Shown here: positions 1-6,296 of the stretch, piece after piece | Position numbering within the stretch: position 1 is the stretch's first letter | Layout: the number at the start of each line of letters is the position of its first letter | Source of the DNA: Anaerolineaceae bacterium | Lineage (GTDB): Bacteria > Chloroflexota > Anaerolineae > Anaerolineales > Anaerolineaceae | Length of the DNA stretch: 6,333 nt | Direction: 5' to 3' | Assembly: GCA_003448875.1 (NCBI GenBank) | Contig: DLXG01000103.1 | Span: 1-6,333, forward strand | Program-made: the position numbers and the translations under genes | Notes under the pieces: generated by a model | Told to the model about the DNA's origin: nothing | Databases searched by the model: none | Seen by the model: the letters and a program-made list of their open reading frames with translations, nothing else

Positions 1-1
1 G

Positions 2-1009
2 GAAGTCAGAACCATCCCGGACGGAATTGTTATCATTGCCAGCGGCCCGCTTACCTCCCCCGCGCTTGCAGAAGCCATTCAAAACTTCAGTGGGGAAAAT
101 CGTCTTTATTTTTACGACGCAATCGCCCCAATCGTCCATGTTGATTCGATTGATTTTTCGATTGCCTTCAAAGCCTCCCGTTACGGGATTGGTGAAGAAC
201 AAGATGGCGACTACATTAACTGCCCCTTAAACCGCGATGAATATTTTGCATTTGTGGATGCCCTGCGCAGTGCTCAACGGATCACCCTGCGGGAATTTGA
301 AATCGAGATCGAAGCCGGAGTACGTGCCGGCATGGATCAATTCTTTGAAGGCTGTCTGCCGGTTGAGATCCTCGCCCTGCGCGGTGACCTGGCCCTTGCT
401 TATGGCCCGATGCGGCCGGTCGGCTTGAAAGACCCGCGAACCGGTAAACGGCCCTTTGCGGTCGTCCAGTTGCGGCAGGATAACTTGGCCGGTACACTCT
501 ACAATCTGGTCGGATTCCAGACAAACCTGACTTTTCCTGAGCAAAAACGGGTTTTCCGTATGATTCCCGGCCTGCAAAATGCCGAATTTATCCGTTACGG
601 TCAAATGCACCGCAACACGTTCATTGCCTCACCGCTGCTGCTCAAGCCCTCATTACAGACGCGTCAGCGTGAATCGCTTTTGTTCGCCGGTCAAATAACC
701 GGCGTGGAAGGCTACATGGGCAATATCGCAACCGGTCTGCTGGCAGGGATAAACGCAGCCAGGCTGGCAAACGGTCAAAGAACGCTTGTTTTGCCCCGCA
801 CAACGATGCTGGGCGCACTATGCCATTACATCACCAACGCTTCCATGAAAGACTTTCAACCCATGAAAGCCAATTTTGGTATCCTGCCCGAATTACCAGA
901 ACCGCTCAAAGGCAAGCGAGCGCGCGCTCAGGCGCATGTGGAACGTTCATTAAGGGATTTGAACATCTTTTTCAACGAATGGGGGATTAAAACTTTAACA
1001 ATCCCATGA
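2..1009 (+). CDS. trmFO: TrmFO, methylenetetrahydrofolate--tRNA-(uracil-5-)-methyltransferase, 5'-truncated by window edge
   Basis: TrmFO is a cytoplasmic flavoenzyme of the GidA-related group. It makes 5-methyluridine at position 54 of the tRNA T-loop, using methylenetetrahydrofolate as carbon donor and FAD/NAD(P)H as reductant. The open frame runs from the window edge to TGA at 1007-1009, giving 335 visible residues. Seen in the sequence: 'FFEGCLPVE' around visible residue 118 (Cys codon 353-355), which matches the second conserved catalytic cysteine of the family (about residue 223-226 in characterised enzymes); 'GPMRPVGL'; the C-terminal FAD-binding segment '[19 protein letters not shown]' near residues 226-244; and '[12 protein letters not shown]'. 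Aligning on that cysteine, about 105 N-terminal residues lie outside the window, including the dinucleotide-binding glycine motif and the first catalytic cysteine. The expected full length is therefore about 440, normal for the family. Its stop overlaps the next start (ATGA), so translation of the two genes is probably coupled. No internal frameshift is visible. Family assignment is very secure. Confidence 0.96.
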   Translation, partial: EVRTIPDGIVIIASGPLTSPALAEAIQNFSGENRLYFYDAIAPIVHVDSIDFSIAFKASRYGIGEEQDGDYINCPLNRDEYFAFVDALRSAQRITLREFEIEIEAGVRAGMDQFFEGCLPVEILALRGDLALAYGPMRPVGLKDPRTGKRPFAVVQLRQDNLAGTLYNLVGFQTNLTFPEQKRVFRMIPGLQNAEFIRYGQMHRNTFIASPLLLKPSLQTRQRESLLFAGQITGVEGYMGNIATGLLAGINAARLANGQRTLVLPRTTMLGALCHYITNASMKDFQPMKANFGILPELPEPLKGKRARAQAHVERSLRDLNIFFNEWGIKTLTIP

Positions 1010-1902
1010 AAAAATCACCTCTTTTTTCTCTGGCCGTTTTCATTCTCTTACTGGCAATCGGGCTGCTGATCAGCGTTACGTTTGGCGGCAATACGGTTTC
1101 AACCTATCGCTTTGACAGGTCGCGTGCCTACACAGATGTGGAAATGCAATTGTCGTTTGGCCCGCGAACTCCCGGCAGTCAAGCACATCAAAAGACAATA
1201 AACTACATTCTCGAACAGGCTCAAAACGCCGGCTGGCAGGTAGAATTACACCAAACCCAGCGAATGGGGCATCCGATCACCAATGTGATCGCAAAACGCC
1301 CAAACCCAAATATGAAACAAATCATCATCGGCGCTCATTTTGACTCCCGTTTTTACAGCGATCAGGACAGCAACCCCGCCAATTACAACCAGCCTGTTCC
1401 TGGCGCAAACGATGGTGCGTCCGGGGTAGCCGTTTTGCTGGAACTGTCTCGCAGCCTGCCTCCCAATCTGCCGTGTGAAATCTGGTTGGTGTTTTTTGAT
1501 GCGGAAGATCAGGGTAATATCCCCGGCTGGGATTGGATTTTGGGATCCCGCGCCTTTGTTGAAGAAATACCCATCAATCCCGCCGCTGTGGTGATCGTGG
1601 ATATGATTGGGGATGCCGATTTAAACATCTACCTTGAACGAAACTCAAACCCTCAACTTGCAAGCCAGATCTGGGAAACTGCTCGTAACTTAGGTTATGA
1701 ACAATATTTTATCCCCCAGTATAAATACAGCATCCTGGACGATCATACCCCATTTTTGGAGAAAGGATACCCAGCAGTTGATGTGATTGATTTTGATTAT
1801 CCCTACTGGCATACCACCCAGGACACCCTCGATAAAGTTTCTGCCGAAAGTTTAGGAATCGTTGGAGAAACGATTCATGCCTGGTTAACCACCTATGATT
1901 AA
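1006..1902 (+). CDS. Membrane-anchored or secreted M28-family zinc metalloenzyme, glutaminyl-cyclase-like
   Basis: A 298-residue protein with a short basic N-terminus (MKK), then one hydrophobic segment at about residues 5-26. There is no clear signal-peptidase site and no lipobox, so it is probably a signal anchor with the catalytic domain outside the membrane. The catalytic domain shows the M28 order: 'GAHFDSR' (H111, D113), 'GANDGASG' (D136), 'FFDAEDQG' (E167 likely general base, D168 likely metal ligand), 'VDMIGD' (D199) and 'YWHTTQDT' (H269). Several blocks recall animal type glutaminyl-peptide cyclotransferase from memory: 'GSRAF' after the acidic pair, '[12 protein letters not shown]' (D245, D246, H247) and Trp268 directly before His269. 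Cyclases of this fold convert N-terminal Gln to pyroglutamate, while M28 aminopeptidases release N-terminal residues. The sequence alone cannot settle which applies, but the DDH and WH blocks favour cyclase-like. The start is ATG 1006, overlapping the trmFO stop by 4 nt, and no Shine-Dalgarno stands close by, which fits translational coupling. M28 superfamily is near certain; the precise activity is inferred. Confidence 0.88.
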   Translation: MKKSPLFSLAVFILLLAIGLLISVTFGGNTVSTYRFDRSRAYTDVEMQLSFGPRTPGSQAHQKTINYILEQAQNAGWQVELHQTQRMGHPITNVIAKRPNPNMKQIIIGAHFDSRFYSDQDSNPANYNQPVPGANDGASGVAVLLELSRSLPPNLPCEIWLVFFDAEDQGNIPGWDWILGSRAFVEEIPINPAAVVIVDMIGDADLNIYLERNSNPQLASQIWETARNLGYEQYFIPQYKYSILDDHTPFLEKGYPAVDVIDFDYPYWHTTQDTLDKVSAESLGIVGETIHAWLTTYD

Positions 1903-1906
1903 GGCT

Positions 1907-1935
1907 TTGTAAAATCTCTCAAAATAGCATAAACT
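1907..1935 (+). promoter_or_regulatory. Weak candidate sigma70-type promoter before the histidine kinase gene
   Basis: The 40-nt gap between the M28 gene and the kinase gene is AT-rich and contains TTGTAA (1907-1912), a 17-nt spacer and TAAACT (1930-1935). Each hexamer matches consensus at 4 of 6 positions. If used, transcription would begin at about 1942, almost on the ATG at 1943, giving a leaderless message. No Shine-Dalgarno is visible before that ATG, which is consistent with this. The match is weak and could be chance in AT-rich DNA. Confidence 0.22.
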
Positions 1936-1942
1936 TAACCCA

Positions 1943-3193
1943 ATGAACGAGTTGGAATTACTGAGAACAATACAACCAGTTTGGATCAATCGTGTGATTC
2001 AATCCATGGCGCGCGGGGCGGGGCTGCGAGAGGACCTGCGCATACAGGCAGATTCTTTCTTCGCCAAACTCGAACAAGCCGTAGAAACCGGCGATCCGGC
2101 GTGGTTAGATTCAATCCTAACGGAATGGTCGCTCTCATTAACCCTCACCGATTTAGAAGTCAGCGCAAGCAGCCTCTTGAAGTTCACCATTTTGCTCCAG
2201 CAGATCACCATCGAAACCTGCCGTGAAGTTCTCGATGAAGGCCAGGCTCTGGAAATCATCACAACCCTATTGCCCATCTTCAATTACATCATCGAGAAGA
2301 GCGCGCTGCTGGAGATGGAAGCCAAAGTGAGTCATCTGACTACACAGCTGGAACAAACCCGGCAGAATTTGGAAAAACTAGACAAAAGCAAGTCGGATTT
2401 TATCGCAGTAGCCGCCCATGAATTGAAGACACCCTTGACTCTTATTGAAGGTTATACGGCGATGCTGCGCGAAATGCTGGAACAGCAAAACGGCTTGAAT
2501 CATTACGTCACCATGGTAGACGGTATCTCCAATGGCGCCCGCCGCCTGCGGGCTATCATTGACGATATGATTGACGTTTCATTGATTGACAATCGTTTGC
2601 TCAGCCTCAACATTCAACCGGTTTGGATTAATCGTCTTCTGCAATTACTTCAATCCGAACTACAATCCGCCTTGCAAGAACGCCATCAAACATTAATTAT
2701 TCACCCCTTCCCCGGCTCAGATGAATTAACCTTTGGGGATCCTGAAAGACTTTTACAAGTCTTTCGAAATGTGCTGGTGAATGCGATCAAATTTACACCT
2801 GATCACGGCAAAATCACAATCAACGGGCGCAAATTACCCGGTTTTATCGAGGTATCCATCACCGATGAGGGTATCGGCATTGACGCTGAAGACCAGTTAA
2901 TCATCTTTGAAAAATTCTCCCGGATTGGCAATGTTGCTCTTCATTCTAGCGGCAAGACCAAGTTCAAAGGGGGCGGACCGGGTTTGGGGTTACATATTGC
3001 CAAAGGGATCATCGAAGCCCACGGTGGTGCCATCTGGGTCGAATCGAACGGTTATGATGAAGAAAAATGCCCCGGTTCGACTTTTCACATCCTTGTACCC
3101 CATCATGTTGAACCTCCCGATCTAAAAACCGCACGTTTGTTTGCCTCCCTACTCACCACTTCAACTAAAACTGGAGCCTATGAATCAGAATAA
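1943..3193 (+). CDS. Soluble sensor histidine kinase with unclassified helical N-terminal region
   Basis: A 416-residue two-component kinase with no membrane segment, hence cytoplasmic. Residues 1-117 look all-helical and match no sensor domain I can name; a vague likeness to RsbR-type helical input domains is only an impression. Residues 118-150 form a heptad-like coiled coil. The HisKA helix carries 'HELKTP' with phosphoacceptor His159. The HATPase_c domain shows the N box 'NVLVNAIKFTP' (276-286), G1 'DEGIGI' (308-313), the F box 'FEKF' (322-325), an unusually phrased lid 'HSSGKTKFK', and G2 'GGGPGLGL' (343-350). A tail of about 30 residues follows the kinase fold. All catalytic motifs look intact. 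The segment 'IQPVWINR' occurs twice, at residues 10-17 and 224-231. There is no response regulator in the window, so the partner is unknown. ATG 1943 was chosen as the first start after the upstream stop; Met22 (codon at 2006) is an alternative. The 3' end overlaps the aminotransferase gene by 14 nt. Confidence 0.93.
   Translation: MNELELLRTIQPVWINRVIQSMARGAGLREDLRIQADSFFAKLEQAVETGDPAWLDSILTEWSLSLTLTDLEVSASSLLKFTILLQQITIETCREVLDEGQALEIITTLLPIFNYIIEKSALLEMEAKVSHLTTQLEQTRQNLEKLDKSKSDFIAVAAHELKTPLTLIEGYTAMLREMLEQQNGLNHYVTMVDGISNGARRLRAIIDDMIDVSLIDNRLLSLNIQPVWINRLLQLLQSELQSALQERHQTLIIHPFPGSDELTFGDPERLLQVFRNVLVNAIKFTPDHGKITINGRKLPGFIEVSITDEGIGIDAEDQLIIFEKFSRIGNVALHSSGKTKFKGGGPGLGLHIAKGIIEAHGGAIWVESNGYDEEKCPGSTFHILVPHHVEPPDLKTARLFASLLTTSTKTGAYESE
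1970..1993 (+). repeat. Internal coding repeat, copy 1 (IQPVWINR)
   Basis: These 24 nt encode IQPVWINR near the N-terminus of the histidine kinase. They match the second copy at 2612-2635 at 21 of 24 bases. All three differences are at third codon positions and are silent. Confidence 0.6.
2612..2635 (+). repeat. Internal coding repeat, copy 2 (IQPVWINR)
   Basis: This second copy lies between the HisKA helices and the ATP-binding domain of the same kinase. That is the place where such kinases normally carry a 'v.l..ll' type linker motif, so this copy is probably the ancestral one. The similarity continues loosely downstream (R-V-I-Q-S against R-L-L-Q-L-L-Q-S). Confidence 0.6.
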
Positions 3194-4382
3194 GTCCATC
3201 TTCCGCCCGGCTGAGCGAATTGCCTCGTTCAAGCCATACTTTTTTGCCAGCCTGAGTCAAAAAATAGCCGAGCTCAAAGCACTTGGCACAGATGTCATCC
3301 GCATTGACATGGGTTCTCCCGATCTGCCGCCGGCGGATTTTATTACCGATGCTCTAATTTCCACCGCACGCCGTTCGGATACTCATGGATACACCCCAAA
3401 CGGCGGAACGCTGGCCTTTCGTCGAGCGATCGCGGCATATTACGCCAACCGCTTTCAGGTTGATGTGGACCCGCAAAAAGAGGCCATTGCTTTGTTGGGG
3501 TCTAAGGAAGGTATCTTCAACCTGTCTCAGGTGTGTATCAACCCCGGTGATATTGTTTTGGTACCCAATCCCGGCTATCCGGTTTATCAATCCAGCACGC
3601 TGATTGCTGGCGGACAAATTTATCCTTTGCCCCTGCTCCGTGAAAACCACTATCTCCCTGATCTGGATTCCGTTCCCGAATGGGTGCTGGAGCGCGCCCG
3701 CCTGCTGTGGTTGAATTACCCCAACAATCCTACCGGTGCAGTGGCTCCTTTTGAATTCTTTGAAAAAGCAGTCGCATTTGCCCATAAATATCAGATTTTG
3801 ATTGCCCACGATGCGCCCTATGTGGATATCTGCTTTGACAACTATAAAGCACCGAGTATTTTGCAAGTGCCGGGCGCAAAAGAAGTTGCTATCGAGTTTA
3901 ATTCGTTGTCAAAAACCTACAATATGGCTGGCTGGCGTTTGGGTATGGCAGTTGGGAACCCTGAGGTAATCCGTTACCTGCATACCTATAAAAGTCAGGT
4001 GGATTCTTCCCATTTTGAGGCCATTTTGCAGGCAGGAATTATCGCGCTAACCGGCGATCAATCCTGGATCGAGGAACGTAATCAAATCTATCAGCACCGC
4101 CGGGATATTGCCTTAACTGGCTTGCGTGAAGCGGGTTTTGCGGTCGAAACCCCACCGGCTGCCATATATATCTGGGCTCACCTGCCGGCAGAGTTCACCG
4201 ATAGTACCGCTTTTTGCTCTCAATTATTGGAAGAAACTGGAGTCAGTGTAACACCCGGCGTTGTGTACGGAAAATACGGGGAGGGCTACATCCGTATATC
4301 CCTGGGTGTACCCACCGACCGCCTTAAGGAAGCAATTGACCGCATCATCAATTGGGTGAAAAAGGCAGAGAAAAAGAAGTAA
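3180..4382 (+). CDS. Class I/II PLP-dependent aminotransferase, DapL-like
   Basis: A 400-residue fold-type I aminotransferase, cytoplasmic, of normal length for the group. Seen from the ATG start: 'MGSPDLPP' (44-51) and 'GYTPNGGTLAFRRAIA' (70-85) of the substrate and cofactor region; 'LGSKEGIF' (106-113), the cofactor phosphate-binding turn; 'PNNPTG' (181-186, Asn183 facing the cofactor ring); 'HDAPYVDI' (Asp211 pairing with the pyridine nitrogen, Tyr214); 'NSLSKTYNMAGWRLG' with Lys245 as the Schiff-base lysine and Arg253 as phosphate ligand; and 'YIRISLG' with Arg372 for the substrate alpha-carboxylate. The overall wording resembles LL-diaminopimelate aminotransferases and their relatives, which form LL-diaminopimelate from tetrahydrodipicolinate for lysine and cell-wall synthesis. 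Related alanine, aspartate or methionine aminotransferases share these motifs, so the substrate is left open and no symbol is given. ATG 3180 is chosen over an in-frame TTG at 3141, because the TTG would add 13 residues inside the kinase gene. GGAG at 3173-3176 precedes the ATG by only 3 nt. The start overlaps the kinase stop by 14 nt, suggesting coupled translation. Confidence 0.93.
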   Translation: MNQNKSIFRPAERIASFKPYFFASLSQKIAELKALGTDVIRIDMGSPDLPPADFITDALISTARRSDTHGYTPNGGTLAFRRAIAAYYANRFQVDVDPQKEAIALLGSKEGIFNLSQVCINPGDIVLVPNPGYPVYQSSTLIAGGQIYPLPLLRENHYLPDLDSVPEWVLERARLLWLNYPNNPTGAVAPFEFFEKAVAFAHKYQILIAHDAPYVDICFDNYKAPSILQVPGAKEVAIEFNSLSKTYNMAGWRLGMAVGNPEVIRYLHTYKSQVDSSHFEAILQAGIIALTGDQSWIEERNQIYQHRRDIALTGLREAGFAVETPPAAIYIWAHLPAEFTDSTAFCSQLLEETGVSVTPGVVYGKYGEGYIRISLGVPTDRLKEAIDRIINWVKKAEKKK

Positions 4383-4385
4383 CGA

Positions 4386-5729
4386 ATGGCAAAAAAAATT
4401 GCTGAACCTACTCAACCTCCGCGCGAACGCGCAATTCTGGTCGGTGTTGATCTAATTGGCGAGCCCGGCCTTCTCCCATTGGAGGATTCACTGGCAGAAC
4501 TGGCCTTGCTGGCAGATACTGCAGATGTAGAAGTGCTTGGTGAAGTTACCCAGCGTCTGGAAAAGCCCAATCCGGACACCTTTATTGGCTCCGGTAAGGT
4601 GGATGAAATCAAAATGCTGGTGGAAGAAACCCAGGCCGATCTGGTGATTTTTGATACTGAACTTTCACCCCGCCACCAGCGCGAATTGGAAGAACGGTTT
4701 GGCGATCAGGTACGGGTGATTGACCGCACCGCTTTGATTCTGGATATATTCGCCCGCCATGCCAATACCCGCGAAGGGATTTTACAAGTCGAGCTGGCTT
4801 ATTATGAATACCGCCTACCTCGCCTTACCAGAGCGTGGACGCATCTCGCCCGCCAGACCGGCGGTGGAGGTGGTCGAACCGGCTCAAGCGGCGGTGTGGG
4901 TTTACGCGGGCCCGGCGAAACCCAATTGGAAGTTGACCGCCGTGAGATTCGTCGCCGGATTGCCCACTTGAAAGAGGAATTGGAAAAGGTACGTGCCCAC
5001 CGTCAGCGTTATCGTGAACAACGCCGCCGTTCCAATATCCCCATAGTGGCACTGGTGGGCTACACCAATGCCGGAAAATCCACCTTACTGAATACCCTCG
5101 CCAGAGCCGATGTATATGTAGCCGATCAGCTATTCGCCACCCTTGACCCGACTACCCGCCGGGTTGAATTACCAGCAGGTCATACAGTACTTTTTACCGA
5201 TACGGTCGGTTTCATTCAAAAATTACCCACCCAGTTGATTGCCGCATTTAGAGCAACACTAGAAGAAATTACCGAAGCCGACCTGCTGGTGCATGTGCTG
5301 GATGTGACCCATCCCAACGCGCTGGAACAGTGGAAAGCCGTCCAACAAACTCTCATGGATATTGGCTGTGAAGATATACCCACCATTACTGCGCTGAACA
5401 AAATAGACCGGCTTTCCGATGTTGATGCAGTCCGCACCGCTTTGAGTCAATTTTCCAGTTCTGTCGCTATCTCCGCTAAAACCGGCGAAGGACTTTCAGA
5501 CCTGCTTCGTGAAGTGGAGAACATTCTATTTGAGAATTTTTCACCGATCACGGTTTATCTCCCTTATCGGGAAGGTCAATTAATTGCCCAATTCCACGAG
5601 TTCGGCAAGGTTGAAGAGAGTCAGCCTTACGGTGAATATATCAGGATCAAAGGCTTGTTGCCGGGGCGTTTGTTGAATGCATACCGTCCTTACCTGAAAC
5701 GACCCGCCCCTGCCAAAAGCGAGGTTTGA
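4386..5729 (+). CDS. hflX: GTPase HflX, ribosome-associated
   Basis: HflX is a conserved GTPase that binds the large ribosomal subunit. In characterised bacteria it splits stalled or stress-inactivated 70S ribosomes. The 447-residue product shows the full architecture: an N-terminal HflX domain (about 15-155) with 'FIGSGKVDEI' (66-75), 'DTELSPRHQRELE' (90-102) and 'DRTALILDIFARHA' (113-126); the hallmark glycine-rich stretch 'RQTGGGGGRTGSSGG' (156-170) followed by 'GPGETQLEVDRR'; a basic helical linker (185-215); and a G domain with G1 'GYTNAGKST' (225-233), switch region 'FATLDPTTR' (250-258), G3 'DTVGF' (272-276), G4 'NKID' (338-341) and G5 'SAKTGEG' (363-369). A short C-terminal domain ends at 447. 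All nucleotide-binding motifs are intact. It starts 3 nt after the aminotransferase stop and has only a weak purine-rich site upstream. It is followed 9 nt later by a small membrane-protein gene, so all three are probably on one transcript. Confidence 0.97.
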   Translation: MAKKIAEPTQPPRERAILVGVDLIGEPGLLPLEDSLAELALLADTADVEVLGEVTQRLEKPNPDTFIGSGKVDEIKMLVEETQADLVIFDTELSPRHQRELEERFGDQVRVIDRTALILDIFARHANTREGILQVELAYYEYRLPRLTRAWTHLARQTGGGGGRTGSSGGVGLRGPGETQLEVDRREIRRRIAHLKEELEKVRAHRQRYREQRRRSNIPIVALVGYTNAGKSTLLNTLARADVYVADQLFATLDPTTRRVELPAGHTVLFTDTVGFIQKLPTQLIAAFRATLEEITEADLLVHVLDVTHPNALEQWKAVQQTLMDIGCEDIPTITALNKIDRLSDVDAVRTALSQFSSSVAISAKTGEGLSDLLREVENILFENFSPITVYLPYREGQLIAQFHEFGKVEESQPYGEYIRIKGLLPGRLLNAYRPYLKRPAPAKSEV

Positions 5730-5738
5730 ATAAAAGCC

Positions 5739-5945
5739 ATGGAAAATCTCTCGCGTTTTCTGGATAAAGTCTCATCCTTTCTCGCAAATCGCAAGGGATT
5801 ATTGCCTTTGGTTGGCTTGACCTTAATTTTGCTCAATTTTATCTTGCAGTTTTTATTGAAGGGCTGGCTAGTCGAGAGCAATTTATTCTTACATCTCGGC
5901 TTGATCATTGCAATTATTGGCTTTATGCTTGCCTGGGCCCTTTGA
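5739..5945 (+). CDS. Small two-helix membrane protein downstream of hflX, function unknown
   Basis: A 68-residue hypothetical protein. Residues 1-20 could form an amphipathic, net basic helix (R6, K10, R18, K19). Two strongly hydrophobic segments follow at about 21-40 and 47-67, joined by a very short loop 'KGWLVESN'. The predicted arrangement is a helical hairpin with both ends on the cytoplasmic side. I recognise no family and no catalytic motif. The case for a real gene is its position 9 nt after the hflX stop, the clean alternation of hydrophobic segments and loop, and the intrinsic terminator beginning 8 nt after its stop, just where a last gene of an operon should end. There is no strong Shine-Dalgarno; a GAGG at 5721-5724 is 14 nt away, so translation may depend on termination of hflX. 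The reading frame on the opposite strand here has no such support. Confidence 0.75.
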   Translation: MENLSRFLDKVSSFLANRKGLLPLVGLTLILLNFILQFLLKGWLVESNLFLHLGLIIAIIGFMLAWAL

Positions 5946-5953
5946 TGAGCAGA

Positions 5954-5981
5954 AAAAGGCTGCCCGGTGAGGCAGCCTTTT
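5954..5981. terminator. Intrinsic terminator, probably bidirectional, between hflX operon and rpmF
   Basis: A perfect 11-bp inverted repeat: AAAAGGCTGCC (5954-5964), a 6-nt loop CGGTGA (5965-5970), then GGCAGCCTTTT (5971-5981). Read on plus it is a GC-rich stem ending in four T. Read on minus it likewise ends in a T run, because the left arm begins with A residues (5953-5957). It lies 8 nt after the small membrane-protein stop and 25 nt beyond the rpmF stop, so it can serve both converging units. The T tract is short, and termination efficiency cannot be judged from sequence. Confidence 0.88.
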
Positions 5982-6006
5982 CGAATTTCAATTGACCGGC
6001 TGATGG

Positions 6007-6204
6007 TTATTTCTTTTTCTCAGCCTTTTCCATACTGATAATTTCACGACCCTGATAATAGCCACAATTGGGGCAAACTGTGTGTGGCAGCCGCATTTCG
6101 CCACACTGACCGCACTGCACCAGATTGGTATTCTGCAATGCGTCGTGAGCGCGCCGACGGTCTCGCCGTCCTTTTGAAAGTTTCCGCTTTGGAAGTGGTA
6201 CCAT
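6007..6204 (-). CDS. rpmF: 50S ribosomal protein L32 (bL32), zinc-binding form
   Basis: A 65-residue protein of the large ribosomal subunit. The N-terminus 'MVPLPKRKLSKGRRDRRRAH' is the basic L32 signature, followed by 'NLVQCGQCGEMRLPHTVCPNCGYYQGRE'-type sequence in which C31, C34, C44 and C47 make two CxxC knuckles for one zinc. This is therefore the cysteine-containing form, not the zinc-free paralogue. A charged tail 'SMEKAEKKK' extends the usual end slightly. ATG 6204 is chosen because the protein then begins at the conserved PKRK region and has AGGAG 8 nt upstream; an in-frame start at 6255 would add 17 hydrophobic residues foreign to the family and lie upstream of that ribosome site. 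The gene converges on the hflX operon. Many bacteria place rpmF after a YceD/DUF177 gene, but here a promoter stands directly upstream, so it seems to be transcribed separately, at least in part. Confidence 0.96.
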   Translation of the reverse strand: MVPLPKRKLSKGRRDRRRAHDALQNTNLVQCGQCGEMRLPHTVCPNCGYYQGREIISMEKAEKKK

Positions 6205-6212
6205 TCCCGTTA

Positions 6213-6217
6213 CTCCT
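6213..6217 (-). promoter_or_regulatory. Ribosome binding site of rpmF
   Basis: AGGAG on the minus strand, with 8 nt to the ATG at 6204. It is the only textbook Shine-Dalgarno in the window, and it decides the L32 start against the longer in-frame candidate at 6255. Confidence 0.88.
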
Positions 6218-6266
6218 ATCTTCACTAGCCAAAATCTGGCAAATTCCCAAATCAAAAAGCCGCACT

Positions 6267-6296
6267 ATTGTACCTTCACCCATTTATAACTGTCAA
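6267..6296 (-). promoter_or_regulatory. Sigma70-type promoter of rpmF
   Basis: On the minus strand a perfect -35 TTGACA (6296-6291) is followed by an 18-nt spacer and the -10 TACAAT (6272-6267, 5 of 6 consensus). Initiation would fall near 6260, giving a leader of about 55 nt before the rpmF ATG. The leader carries the AGGAG site and no convincing riboswitch or attenuator. The remaining bases to the window edge (6297-6333) are AT-rich, and I see no gene in them. Confidence 0.8.

Noticed and set aside
227..610. Minus-strand open frame of 127 codons opposite trmFO.
   Set aside because: It is antisense to a well conserved trmFO segment and has no recognisable protein features or ribosome site.
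3141..3179. TTG start for the aminotransferase, adding 13 residues (MPPYSPLQLKLEP).
   Set aside because: It lies deeper inside the kinase gene, uses a weaker start codon, and the extra residues do not look like the family N-terminus. ATG 3180 with GGAG just upstream is better.
3354..3866. Minus-strand open frame of 170 codons opposite the aminotransferase.
   Set aside because: It is a codon-bias shadow of a conserved gene; the translation matches no family known to me and lacks a plausible start context.
4856..4900. Glycine-rich low-complexity coding stretch that could be read as a repeat element.
   Set aside because: It is the normal HflX glycine-rich segment, not a mobile or tandem repeat.
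6191..6207. Imperfect palindrome around the rpmF start codon (TGGTACCA core with GGAA/TTCC flanks).
   Set aside because: The hairpin would have only about 6 pairs with a bulge and a 4-nt loop. That is too weak to claim translational control without conservation.
6205..6255. Longer rpmF reading frame starting at 6255.
   Set aside because: It adds 17 residues not found in L32, and the AGGAG site lies inside that extension at the correct distance from ATG 6204.
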